Below, one piece after another: positions 46,583 through 54,937 of a DNA stretch of 64,000 nucleotides. The notes under the pieces are model-generated. The model saw only the letters and a list, made by a program, of their open reading frames with translations. It was not told the DNA's origin and did not search any database. The stretch is from a virus. Within the stretch, counting starts at the first letter, position 1, and every line of letters starts with the position of its first letter. The position numbers were made by a program, and so were the translations under genes. Where the stretch lies: positions 1 through 64,000 of the IMG/VR virus record IMGVR_UViG_3300032246_000393; one strand, written 5' to 3'.

Positions 46583-48723
46583 TAGCGTCTCCCGTCAGGT
46601 CTAACATTAATTCGCGGTGTACCTAACTGCCACTGAGTGCCTAATGTATCGCACTCAATCTTAAACGCCATCTGTCTGCCACGTATGCGAGTGTTCACTA
46701 ACTGAGTAAACTGCTGTACGTTGTACGTACTACGCGACGAGTAAGAAACTGTGGCTGCCACCGCTGGAGTGTCCGCTGGGCCGTAGTTAGCACCGGGGTT
46801 TTGTCGTGGGCGCACAGTGAAATTAACTGATGGGAAACCCGGAGACGCTGTGTTTGATCCATCAAACGTAATATCTGGCACGATCTGCCATACGAACCCA
46901 TAGTTATGTCCGTCACCAATATCAAAGTCAGACGACTGAATATATGAATCAATAGGCGAAGGTGGGTTAGTAGTACCGTCGTCAACCGCTGCTTCGTGGA
47001 ACACCAGCAAGTTATTAAGCGTAGCTGCTTGTGGGTATTGACGTAATGGGCTATCTAACCAAGCAGAACGCGGCATCGTACCGTAGTACCAAACGCGATC
47101 CAAATAATTAAAGATCACATAGCGGTCAATAGCATTTGAGTTTTGTGAACAATAGAACCACCACACTTCACTGTAACCCTCGTTCGTACCAGCAAAGCAC
47201 TGGAACGATTGGTCTTTGTTAATGTCATCAAACACATACTGACGCAGTGAGCATGGCAGCGTTTCTACGCGACCAGAATAAATATAAAACTTGTCCGTAC
47301 CCATCCAGTAAGTAACACCGTTGGCTGTTGCCATAGCGTTAGGCGAAATGATGGAGATGTTATCCGATAGTAAGTTAAAGCCCCAGATGTAAGGTGGCCC
47401 CAAATACTGCATGGAGTAGATCGTAGAATCCGTCCACACCAAAATCTCTTGACGAGTCTGTAGTGCACCTACAATGAACGAGCCGTGCGATAACCTATAG
47501 CTACCTGCTTGGTTTGTAACTGCTGGTGACCAATTAGTGTAGTCTTCTTGCACCGACCAACGAACCAACATTGGGTCAAACGTACTGGCAGGAGTATCAA
47601 ATGAATACGACGTAGCGCCAAACGCTATACAAATACGTGTGGCGTCTGACACCATAATCTGATTGGTTTGCGTTGGAACTTCGGAACCCGTAACAAGCGC
47701 ACCGCGTGTAGCAAAGTCAGGTGTACCAGCACCGCCCGGTGCCCAGTAATAAATAGCGCCGCCGCGAGGCGAGAACAAAAGTACTTCACCAAAGTTAGCT
47801 TGGTTCCATAGACGTAACTGCAAACCAATACCTGTAGACGCACCGGTGTAGCCTGAACCCCATGTACCGCGTGACCAAGGCCCTGCACCCCAACCTGTAC
47901 CTACTTGGTATATTTCCAAACCCGCGTCAAGCTCATACTCAGCTTTAACTGATGCGCCGCCACCTGTAGTAGCTGCTGTGGAATAAATATACGCCCCAGT
48001 AGTTTGATCTGATACGGTGATTGTGTACGTTGTGCCGGACAGGTATTGCACCTGAAAGCTTGGGATGTGCGTAGACGCACTAGTGTTCATAATCGTTGAC
48101 GTAAACACATTAAACGTAGTTACATTGCTGTAATCCACAAAGCTATTATTCTCAACCACATGAGAAGCATCAGTAACAATTAACGTAGCGCAACCAACCG
48201 GCCTCCCCGTGCTATGTGTAGCTGCCGTAGTGCCGTTAACTCCACGAGTTAAACCTGTCAACGTACTGCCCGATACAGCAGCGTAAATCATTTCTTCTGA
48301 ATCAATCTTTATACGTCCACCAATTGTTGGGAACGTCGAAGTGCTAGTTAGCGTAATCGTTGTAGCTGTAGCAGTAATACCGCCGTTAAGTGTGGAGTAG
48401 GCTGTAGCAAACGGATTGTTTGCCATTGGGTTGGTCGTTGCTGTAATAGGCGTGATGTCGTAATAAGTGCCGCCGTTTTCTACATAGAACTTTAGATGTG
48501 TGCCAACGCCAAGTAAGTTGTAACCCTTTAGCGTAACCCAATTCCACAATGATCGGCATGTGCCCAAAAAGGTATTGTAAGTAATTGCAGCCCAGCCACC
48601 AATTTTTTCAGGGTAGCCAGAACGAAACCGCACTTTGTCGCACTCAAACCAACCACCTTCATTGGCAAGCGTCGTACCTTCGCGGTTAACTCCGGGGCGA
48701 AACTGTAATTTCTGTAAGGGCAT
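46582..48723 (-). CDS. Large tail protein (tail-tube or nozzle candidate)
   Basis: 713 aa, rich in beta structure, Tyr, Thr, Gly and Trp. The N-terminus LQFRPGVNREGTTLANEGG is a pattern common to large tail proteins of aquatic podoviruses, comparable in place and size to tail tubular protein B/gp12 of T7. It lies between the collar-type fibre and the internal virion genes. Assigned by analogy. Confidence 0.65.
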   Translation of the reverse strand: MPLQKLQFRPGVNREGTTLANEGGWFECDKVRFRSGYPEKIGGWAAITYNTFLGTCRSLWNWVTLKGYNLLGVGTHLKFYVENGGTYYDITPITATTNPMANNPFATAYSTLNGGITATATTITLTSTSTFPTIGGRIKIDSEEMIYAAVSGSTLTGLTRGVNGTTAATHSTGRPVGCATLIVTDASHVVENNSFVDYSNVTTFNVFTSTIMNTSASTHIPSFQVQYLSGTTYTITVSDQTTGAYIYSTAATTGGGASVKAEYELDAGLEIYQVGTGWGAGPWSRGTWGSGYTGASTGIGLQLRLWNQANFGEVLLFSPRGGAIYYWAPGGAGTPDFATRGALVTGSEVPTQTNQIMVSDATRICIAFGATSYSFDTPASTFDPMLVRWSVQEDYTNWSPAVTNQAGSYRLSHGSFIVGALQTRQEILVWTDSTIYSMQYLGPPYIWGFNLLSDNISIISPNAMATANGVTYWMGTDKFYIYSGRVETLPCSLRQYVFDDINKDQSFQCFAGTNEGYSEVWWFYCSQNSNAIDRYVIFNYLDRVWYYGTMPRSAWLDSPLRQYPQAATLNNLLVFHEAAVDDGTTNPPSPIDSYIQSSDFDIGDGHNYGFVWQIVPDITFDGSNTASPGFPSVNFTVRPRQNPGANYGPADTPAVAATVSYSSRSTYNVQQFTQLVNTRIRGRQMAFKIECDTLGTQWQLGTPRINVRPDGRR

Positions 48724-48733
48724 CTAATGCTCC

Positions 48734-49762
48734 TTAAGCTTTCATGATGTAGCAAAGTGCGTAGTACGGGGGTAGGTTTGCGTTTGTGCCTGATGAACCG
48801 TTAGCCGACGTAGTACCTGAGAATGAGTGGCTGTGTGTGCCTTCTTCTGACATTACGTTTGCACCGCCATAGCTAGTTACAAAACTTTCACTTGTTGGAG
48901 AGCTACTAATACCCGCAACCTTTGATGTTTCACCACCAAGAACTTTAAGCGAACCTCCAGCATTACCGTTTAACCCGTGACGGTGAGCGCCTGCGGAATT
49001 TGTATTACCGCTATATGTGTGGTCGTGGCTAACAAGTATTGCGTTTGCACTACCGCCTGTTGCATTAACAGCGTAACTAGAACCTGCGCCTACTACAAAA
49101 CGGTCACGCAAATCCGGGGTGCCGTTGGAGCCGTTACACAAATACCAACCAGCAGGAATTGAACCGACCGAGCCGTTCCACAACAAAATAGCGCCAGCAG
49201 GTATACCGCCAGACACCGCCGAAGAAACAAACGCGGTTGTCGCAAACTTAGTACTGCTATCTCCTGAAGAAGGCGTAACACCTGTAGCCGTTCCAGCCAC
49301 CGAAAAGTTTCCGCCCACACCCAACGCGCCGCTGATGTAGTTAGTCTGGTCAACAATGTTGGTACCATCGCAACGCACTAGCATAGACGTGGAAGTTGGT
49401 ACAGTGATACCTGAACCCGCCGCTGTGGTGTTACCTGCTACCGTACTTGCGTAGAGTGTGCAGGTGTAGGTTGCGCTTGTGTTTCTAACAGCGTAAAGCT
49501 TGGGAACTGGTGGCACATAGACGTTGTAATTTGATGCAGCCGCCGTATTTAGTACGAGGGTTGAGCACCGCGCTTGGTCTTGCGCCCCGTTAAACACCGT
49601 CAAAGCTTGTGCAGCAGAAGCCGTAGTAACCGTTGCCGCCCCAGCGATAGCGTCTTCTATAAGAGTGCCGAGGTTCAAGTTGGTGATGGTGCCCCACGTT
49701 CCTGACTTCTCGCCGTTGGCAATCAGTTCTATTCGTAGGTCGGGTGAGTAGGTACTTGCCAT
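48734..49762 (-). CDS. Tail-collar domain fibre protein
   Basis: 342 aa. N-terminal attachment part, a triple-stranded-fibre-like middle (ATGVTPSSGDSSTKFATTAF), then a phage tail-collar type domain with PAGWYLCNGSNGTPDLRDRF around 207-226. The C-terminal metal-site HxH motifs (SHDHTYSG, GAHRHG, GTHSHSFSG) fit T4 gp12-like receptor-binding fibres. Adjacent to the endolysin gene. Confidence 0.88.
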   Translation of the reverse strand: MASTYSPDLRIELIANGEKSGTWGTITNLNLGTLIEDAIAGAATVTTASAAQALTVFNGAQDQARCSTLVLNTAAASNYNVYVPPVPKLYAVRNTSATYTCTLYASTVAGNTTAAGSGITVPTSTSMLVRCDGTNIVDQTNYISGALGVGGNFSVAGTATGVTPSSGDSSTKFATTAFVSSAVSGGIPAGAILLWNGSVGSIPAGWYLCNGSNGTPDLRDRFVVGAGSSYAVNATGGSANAILVSHDHTYSGNTNSAGAHRHGLNGNAGGSLKVLGGETSKVAGISSSPTSESFVTSYGGANVMSEEGTHSHSFSGTTSANGSSGTNANLPPYYALCYIMKA

Positions 49763-49763
49763 G

Positions 49764-50243
49764 TTAGTTCCCTAAATAGATTGAACGTTCGTCTTTGCGG
49801 CGGTTCTCAAGACCTCTTAGGACTTTACCACCAGATTTACAATATTTTAAAAATTCGTCGGCTGCGCCTTGGTAGTCGCCCCGGTTATGCTTTTGTCGCA
49901 GTGTGCTGCGCTGCAAAGTTCCCAAACCTAGGTTGAAGCTAAAACTGACCAGAGCGTCCATCCAGCCTTGCTTAGAGCCAGCGTTAGGACAATATTTAAG
50001 AACTCCGCGCTCGAACCTCTCAAGGTCTTTTGCAAGTATGGCATCGACTTCTTCCATTGTAAATGTGCGGTTGTCTTCAGGTCTAATCGGGTATTTAAGC
50101 CGGTCTTCCGTAGTGAGCTTCGCTTGCTCCGGATAAAGTACATGCCCCACGCCGATTGTGTGCAGTGCAGCGGGGCACCGGTAAGGTTTATTCCTTACCC
50201 CCTCGTGGTGTTTAATCATGTTTAAAGCTTTGGGGCTTATCAT
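49764..50243 (-). CDS. Endolysin, T4/P22-type lysozyme (GH24)
   Basis: 159 aa, the family's normal size. Catalytic pattern E14, C23, T29 (E-x8-C-x5-T; T4 has Asp where Cys is here, and Cys occurs in some phage lysozymes). TIGVGH follows, as in active members. It would cleave peptidoglycan between MurNAc and GlcNAc. No signal-anchor, so it needs the holin. It overlaps the holin gene by four bases. Confidence 0.93.
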   Translation of the reverse strand: MISPKALNMIKHHEGVRNKPYRCPAALHTIGVGHVLYPEQAKLTTEDRLKYPIRPEDNRTFTMEEVDAILAKDLERFERGVLKYCPNAGSKQGWMDALVSFSFNLGLGTLQRSTLRQKHNRGDYQGAADEFLKYCKSGGKVLRGLENRRKDERSIYLGN

Positions 50244-50755
50244 TTTCCAAACGCCCGACCGCCAAAATGAAAGCTAATGATTGCAGCGAATAGTGCTTGG
50301 GTTTCGTCATCCCACAGTTGGTCAGCTAATGTATTAAACTCCACACCGCTGCTTATACCTTTGTACGCCAGCGTTGCATCAATAGCTACTAATAGGAAGA
50401 AGAAACCGTAGGTAATAACAGGGCGAACTGAAGCGCGTAAGTCTTTCATCCATGTGGATGTGCCCTCAGAAAGTGCCGCGTCATGCGCGTATATGGCATT
50501 CATCTCCGCTTTTTGTGCGTCGATTAGCGAGACTTTCTCCGCAGATTGTGTCTGGGTTCTGATCTCGTCTAACTTAATAGCTTCGATCTGTTGTTGAGCA
50601 GCGTAGCCTGCAGCGGCTAATTGCAGTTCCCGTTCAGTTTGCATCTTGGCAAGAGCAAGTTCATGTGATTTGTCTGACTTGTCTTGAAAAAAGTCTAGTA
50701 TCTTAGGCAAGCCGCCCATTAAAAAAGATACAAAAGTTGAAAGTAGTGTCAGCAT
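50240..50755 (-). CDS. Holin, 3-TM gene-transfer-agent type
   Basis: 171 aa. A short hydrophobic N-terminus, a long cytoplasmic-type coiled coil, then DLRASVRPVITYGFFFLLVA and a second hydrophobic C-terminal stretch ending in FGGRAFGK. This fits the holin family first described for gene transfer agents. It lies directly before the endolysin gene and overlaps it. Confidence 0.8.
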   Translation of the reverse strand: MLTLLSTFVSFLMGGLPKILDFFQDKSDKSHELALAKMQTERELQLAAAGYAAQQQIEAIKLDEIRTQTQSAEKVSLIDAQKAEMNAIYAHDAALSEGTSTWMKDLRASVRPVITYGFFFLLVAIDATLAYKGISSGVEFNTLADQLWDDETQALFAAIISFHFGGRAFGK

Positions 50756-51048
50756 TATTCCCCCTGAATTTCTAAAAGTATCTTTGCACGTAACTCACGC
50801 ATCTTGCGTGTCTCTTCCATCGCTCGAGCCGTAGCGTTGTTCATATCCATGTACATTATCCCCATCACGGGGAGAGCAATCACTAACACAAAACACAAGA
50901 CCACCACGGCGATGAGTAAGCTCCACGGTACGTCGCGCTCGTTCTTATCAGTATCATTACCCATAGGAACCACAATATTATGAACACGACCGCGAGAATT
51001 GATGTCATCTGTTCCGCGATTTTTCTTTTTATACTTGCCCGTCGCCAT
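50755..51048 (-). CDS. Membrane protein of lysis cassette (spanin or holin-accessory candidate)
   Basis: 97 aa. A charged N-terminus, one strong membrane helix (LLIAVVVLCFVLVIALPVMG, about 44-63) and a periplasm-sized helical tail rich in Arg/Glu. The first ~165 bp overlap the end of the 203 aa gene in another frame. The layout recalls inner-membrane spanins, but no outer partner lipoprotein was identified nearby. Confidence 0.55.
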   Translation of the reverse strand: MATGKYKKKNRGTDDINSRGRVHNIVVPMGNDTDKNERDVPWSLLIAVVVLCFVLVIALPVMGIMYMDMNNATARAMEETRKMRELRAKILLEIQGE

Positions 51049-51494
51049 TGAGCCGCCTGTTGCTTTAGTAGTTCCTGACGTTGGACTTCAGCACGTTCTG
51101 CTTTCACCCTGTCGCGCATTACTTCAAACTCTGACCAAATAGCACCAAGTTCTTTGGGTGCTTGGTACACCATCATTTCGCGCAACTCAGTTTCCAACCG
51201 AATCATTTCTTTTACTGCCATGACTCTGTTAAATGCTTCCTGATTTACAGACAGCTCAGGATCACGCGACTTCTTAGCCTTTAACTCTTCTTCATGTACA
51301 TGTGTTTCTAACTGCTCATGCGCTTTAAAGAAATGACCAAGGTGTCCGCTTAGATCAGCGACAACATCCTTGGCCTGTCCATACGCATCTACTAGCTCCA
51401 TCCCTTGCGCTTTGTACTCTTGGTACATCTCACAGCCTTTGCGTATTGCAGCGGCTGCGGTTTTTGCTGCGGCTAGGAGGGTAAGCGGGTCCAC
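50883..51494 (-). CDS. Tail-anchored helical protein near lysis cassette
   Basis: 203 aa. Long helical, charged body (1-160), then one C-terminal membrane helix (MTSILAVVFIILWFLWVMIL, about 163-182). Its 3' end overlaps the 97 aa membrane gene by 166 bp. It is in the lysis gene group, so a spanin-like or membrane-regulating role is possible; not proven. Confidence 0.65.
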   Translation of the reverse strand: MDPLTLLAAAKTAAAAIRKGCEMYQEYKAQGMELVDAYGQAKDVVADLSGHLGHFFKAHEQLETHVHEEELKAKKSRDPELSVNQEAFNRVMAVKEMIRLETELREMMVYQAPKELGAIWSEFEVMRDRVKAERAEVQRQELLKQQAAQWRRASIKRKIAEQMTSILAVVFIILWFLWVMILIRTSATYRGAYSSPWWSCVLC

Positions 51495-51832
51495 GATGTA
51501 GTGTCTTCATCCCATCTGTACATGCCACCATCTGTAGGCATAGGAGTAGGTGGTTGCCACTGAGCATCAGCATCTAGCGTCCAGCTTGGATATGTCTGTG
51601 GGGGTACAAACGCATCGATGTCTTCACGGTAGGTAAATCCAATACCAGCATAGTTTTTACGCTTGTTACCGTTGTAGCTAGTTTGCACCCAACGACCGCC
51701 AAGTACGCGCTCGCAGAACGCAGCACCAATATGTTCTTTCTCAGTACCGTAAGCATCGGATGTGTCTTTGTTATCGACTACGATGACTTGGATAACAACA
51801 TTGTTGCTATCTAATTGAGCAAAATGCGCCAT
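51473..51832 (-). CDS. Conserved phage tail-fibre-region protein
   Basis: 119 aa. The start MAHFAQLDSNNVVIQVIVVD and a later RWVQTSYNGNKRKNYAGIG segment match a pattern common in cyanophages and other aquatic phages near tail-fibre genes. Trp- and Pro-rich C-terminus. Probably a fibre component or chaperone. Function not established. Confidence 0.75.
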   Translation of the reverse strand: MAHFAQLDSNNVVIQVIVVDNKDTSDAYGTEKEHIGAAFCERVLGGRWVQTSYNGNKRKNYAGIGFTYREDIDAFVPPQTYPSWTLDADAQWQPPTPMPTDGGMYRWDEDTTSWTRLPS

Positions 51833-52440
51833 TACTCTTCTCCTAAATGTAATCCAGTCAGACTTTCATCTGAACCTATGTAACCTTTAACAAAGGTGTT
51901 AAACGAAATACTGATACGAGTTCCATCACCTTGCTTGGTCTGAACCATGTGCGTCAAGTTGGATGGAAAAATAATTAAGTCCCCTGCACCAGTCTCAAAC
52001 CACCAGCTTTCACTATTCCAGTGATTGAAGTTTTCAGTTGGAATTTTGATACGCTCGTAACCATCTTTGTAAAAATAAATTCTGTCTGTTTCTCTGTTTG
52101 CCTGCGGGTAAAACACGCCAGATATAATGCTGTTAGGGTGAGCATGTTTGTGGTGATACTGCCCCGGCTCTGTGTAGTTAGACCACGACTGAGTGATATA
52201 CGGTGTTACGTCATGTTTAGGTGCATGGACTGATTTAAAATAATCCAGCATCGCGGTTTCAATAAACTCACGAATTTCTGTCATTTCAACAGCCTGCAAC
52301 AGTTTTCTGTTTTCGCTAGTGGTATTACCTTCATTGGGATAACGCACCTGACCTATGATGAACTCCAACTCACGGGCGGTAAGATCACGACCGAGTTTGG
52401 AAAAACCTACCGCTGTGGGGAATAGGTTGTGTATGTTCAT
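51832..52440 (-). CDS. 2-oxoglutarate/Fe(II) oxygenase (TIGR02466-like), copy B
   Basis: 202 aa from the ATG at 52438-52440, which overlaps the previous stop as ATGA; a longer frame to 52503 is not supported. H97/H99/H101 region (HHKHAHPNS), then GVFYPQ, H164 (PSNLTHMV) and R175 (TRISISFN) fit the double-stranded beta-helix. It belongs to the same type as the oxygenase at 54356. It follows a glycine-rich fibre gene and its small partner, suggesting it modifies a fibre protein. Confidence 0.8.
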   Translation of the reverse strand: MNIHNLFPTAVGFSKLGRDLTARELEFIIGQVRYPNEGNTTSENRKLLQAVEMTEIREFIETAMLDYFKSVHAPKHDVTPYITQSWSNYTEPGQYHHKHAHPNSIISGVFYPQANRETDRIYFYKDGYERIKIPTENFNHWNSESWWFETGAGDLIIFPSNLTHMVQTKQGDGTRISISFNTFVKGYIGSDESLTGLHLGEE

Positions 52441-52691
52441 GCAACCGCCCGGTCGTACATTTCTTGCTGACCACGAAATTGTTCTATCTGCTCTTGAGTC
52501 CAAATTGTATTGATGCTGTCCTCAAATGCTTTTATCTTCTCCATTGTTTCTTTCACTTCTTCCATAGTTGGACACGGGCGTGGGTCTTCCCAACGTGTGA
52601 ACATGGTGTTGCTGATTTCCCACTTAGCGCCGGGGCGCAATAAGTGCATAGCTGTGTCAATACCGTAGAGTTGATAAATTTTATTGTCCAT
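52437..52691 (-). CDS. Small tail-fibre assembly-like protein
   Basis: 84 aa with AMHLLRPGAKWEIS, FTRWEDPRPCPTMEEV and a helical acidic end. This pattern (XkdW-like) is known beside tail-fibre genes of several phages. It lies between the second glycine-rich protein and oxygenase B. It may be a chaperone; the name is tentative. Confidence 0.65.
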   Translation of the reverse strand: MDNKIYQLYGIDTAMHLLRPGAKWEISNTMFTRWEDPRPCPTMEEVKETMEKIKAFEDSINTIWTQEQIEQFRGQQEMYDRAVA

Positions 52692-52694
52692 AAA

Positions 52695-54347
52695 TTAGCT
52701 GTAATTTAGTTTAATAATAACAATCCCTGAACCACCACTTGCTCCACCACCATTAGAACCCCCGCCACCACCGGCACCTCCACCAGTGTTAGCAGTTGCA
52801 TTATTGCCGGGGCCGCCGTTTACATGGCTGCCGTTAGCTCCACCTCCAGCGCCTCCTATACCACCAGAGTAAGTTTCAACACTACCACCGCCACCACCAC
52901 CCGCATACATTACAGACCTTCCTGTAAGCACAGAGGCTAAACCTGAACCACCATTTCCGGCGACAAGATATGTAGTGTTAGTACCAGCAGCACCTGCGCC
53001 ACCGCCACCGCCTCCAGCGTATAAGTTAGAGCCGTTAGGTGATGATCCACCGTTATTTCCTTGAGATGGGCTAGTAGCTGGAGTATTGCCTAAACCTCCT
53101 GCCAAAGTTCCACCGCCACCACCACTTGAACCACCACCACCTGAACCACCATTACCACCTGCGGTACCAGAAGGGCCACTACCAACTCCAGCACCGCCAC
53201 CAGTAGAAGTTATAGTGTAAAAAGTTGAATCCGAACCGGCAGCACCTGCACCGCCGCCTGCGCCAACAGTAATTGTAGATGTGTTGCCAGCAGTTACAGC
53301 GTAAGCAGTTCCAGTTCTAAATCCGCCTGCTCCACCACCGCCACCCCAGTTTTGACCAGCACCTGCACCACCACCAACAACTAAATAATCCACGCTAACA
53401 ACACCAGTAGGTATTGTGTATGACTGTGTAGATGTAAAAGAAACAGGAGCAGTAACAACAGGGGCTACATATCTAATAATAACTATACCGCTGCCTCCAG
53501 CACCACCAGCTGCATTACTTGCACCGCCACCACCACCGCCGCCGCCTGTATTTGTTGTTCCAAAGCTTCCAGCAGTTTGACTTCCATTACCGCCACCTCC
53601 GGCACCGCCTGTTCCAGCACCAGCGGCATATCCGCCACCGCCACCACCACCCGCATAAGTTACAGAGGAACCAGATAAAGTAGATGCAGTACCAGCACCA
53701 CCATCAGCACTTGGGTAACTCCCTCCAACAGCAGATGCACCGCCGCCGCCACCGCCTCTTGCGCCTGTACCAGAAGTATTATCACCAGTACCGCCAGTGC
53801 TTCCTTGAGATGGTGTAGTAGATGGTGTGTTACCAGCTCCGCCAGTTCTGGGGCCAGTATATCCACCACCTCCGCCACCAGAACCACCGGCACCACCGTT
53901 AGCAGAAGCTGGGCCACCAGCACCACCGTAGCCGCCTCCTGCAGAATTTATAGTAGAAAACAAGCTATAACCCCCAGCAACACCGGGATTTCCTTGCCCA
54001 CTAAGACCATAAGTACCACCTGCACCAACAGCAACAGCATACGTAGTTCCGGGAACAACAGCCAACCCAGTACCGGTAAGAAATCCACCCGCACCACCAC
54101 CGCCACCAACATTACTAGCGCCCCCGCCACCACCAGCTACTACAAGATAATCAACCTGCGTAACACCAGTAGGTGCAGTCCAATAACCAGAAGAAGTAAA
54201 GCTAGTAGTAACAGTTGTTCCAATGCCGGGCCACACGCCGCCCTTAATAGCTTGCAGCGCTTGTTGCAGCGTCCACACACCTGAGGCTTGTGTAGTCGAT
54301 ATTGTTACCGGATTCTTTGTGATGATCCGACCGGGATAATTACTCAT
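52695..54347 (-). CDS. Glycine-rich tail fibre protein, copy B
   Basis: 550 aa, with very high Gly and many polyglycine runs. Two internal units each start with a beta segment around a VDYLVV(A/G)GGG motif and continue with a Gly/Ser/Thr repeat region, as in glycine-rich domain proteins of phages. Likely a surface fibre that adsorbs to host cells. Closely related to the protein at 54937. Confidence 0.8.
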   Translation of the reverse strand: MSNYPGRIITKNPVTISTTQASGVWTLQQALQAIKGGVWPGIGTTVTTSFTSSGYWTAPTGVTQVDYLVVAGGGGGASNVGGGGGAGGFLTGTGLAVVPGTTYAVAVGAGGTYGLSGQGNPGVAGGYSLFSTINSAGGGYGGAGGPASANGGAGGSGGGGGGYTGPRTGGAGNTPSTTPSQGSTGGTGDNTSGTGARGGGGGGASAVGGSYPSADGGAGTASTLSGSSVTYAGGGGGGGYAAGAGTGGAGGGGNGSQTAGSFGTTNTGGGGGGGGASNAAGGAGGSGIVIIRYVAPVVTAPVSFTSTQSYTIPTGVVSVDYLVVGGGAGAGQNWGGGGGAGGFRTGTAYAVTAGNTSTITVGAGGGAGAAGSDSTFYTITSTGGGAGVGSGPSGTAGGNGGSGGGGSSGGGGGTLAGGLGNTPATSPSQGNNGGSSPNGSNLYAGGGGGGAGAAGTNTTYLVAGNGGSGLASVLTGRSVMYAGGGGGGSVETYSGGIGGAGGGANGSHVNGGPGNNATANTGGGAGGGGGSNGGGASGGSGIVIIKLNYS

Positions 54348-54355
54348 CGTTCACC

Positions 54356-54937
54356 TTAATAAGCGTTAAAACTTATGATTGTTCTATTCTTGGTGTTATT
54401 AACTACACCGTTCGAACCATGACATAACCAAGAAGGGAAAATATACAACTCTCCATTTTTTGGTTGAAACTTAAACCATAAATAAGAATACTCTGTAGCA
54501 CTTTTGCAAAACGTGTTGTAGACATGTTGATTAGGGTTAAAAAAATACAACGGACTGCTTTCTTCATCAACATTTATATACAACACTCCACTAAACGTAC
54601 TTAACGGATGCGTATGGTTATCTAGTTTGCTCCCAACATCTTGGACACTGTACCAAGAATTTTCCATTTTGCTGAAGTTAAAACCAGATGCAGCCGCATA
54701 GTTTTGTACAGCCACTTGCATCCGATTACCAAGATCAGGACACACAGAAACATTGTTAATAAAATCACTGGCAAGTCCAAAATTTGATCTTGAATCGCCA
54801 CCTACAATTAAATTGTGCTTTTTTCCATCGTTCAAATTTTTTATGTACTCAAATACAGTTACGCATTCAGTAGCAGATAAAAAATTATCAACTCTCTGTA
54901 CTAGCGTTGGAAACAATGCAAAATTATTTGTACTCAT
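54356..54937 (-). CDS. 2-oxoglutarate/Fe(II) oxygenase (TIGR02466-like), copy A
   Basis: 193 aa. NHTHPLSTFSGVLY (H108, H110), H173 (SWLCHGSNG) and R185 (RTIISFN) are in the order expected for this oxygenase family. It overlaps the stop of the first glycine-rich gene by one base, so the two are coupled. The substrate is unknown. Confidence 0.8.
   Translation of the reverse strand: MSTNNFALFPTLVQRVDNFLSATECVTVFEYIKNLNDGKKHNLIVGGDSRSNFGLASDFINNVSVCPDLGNRMQVAVQNYAAASGFNFSKMENSWYSVQDVGSKLDNHTHPLSTFSGVLYINVDEESSPLYFFNPNQHVYNTFCKSATEYSYLWFKFQPKNGELYIFPSWLCHGSNGVVNNTKNRTIISFNAY

Noticed and set aside
49351-49370. Possible palindrome copy in the tail-collar gene
   Set aside because: Only CAACAATGTTGG-like, with changed arms (CAAC and GTTGG), so not counted in the family.
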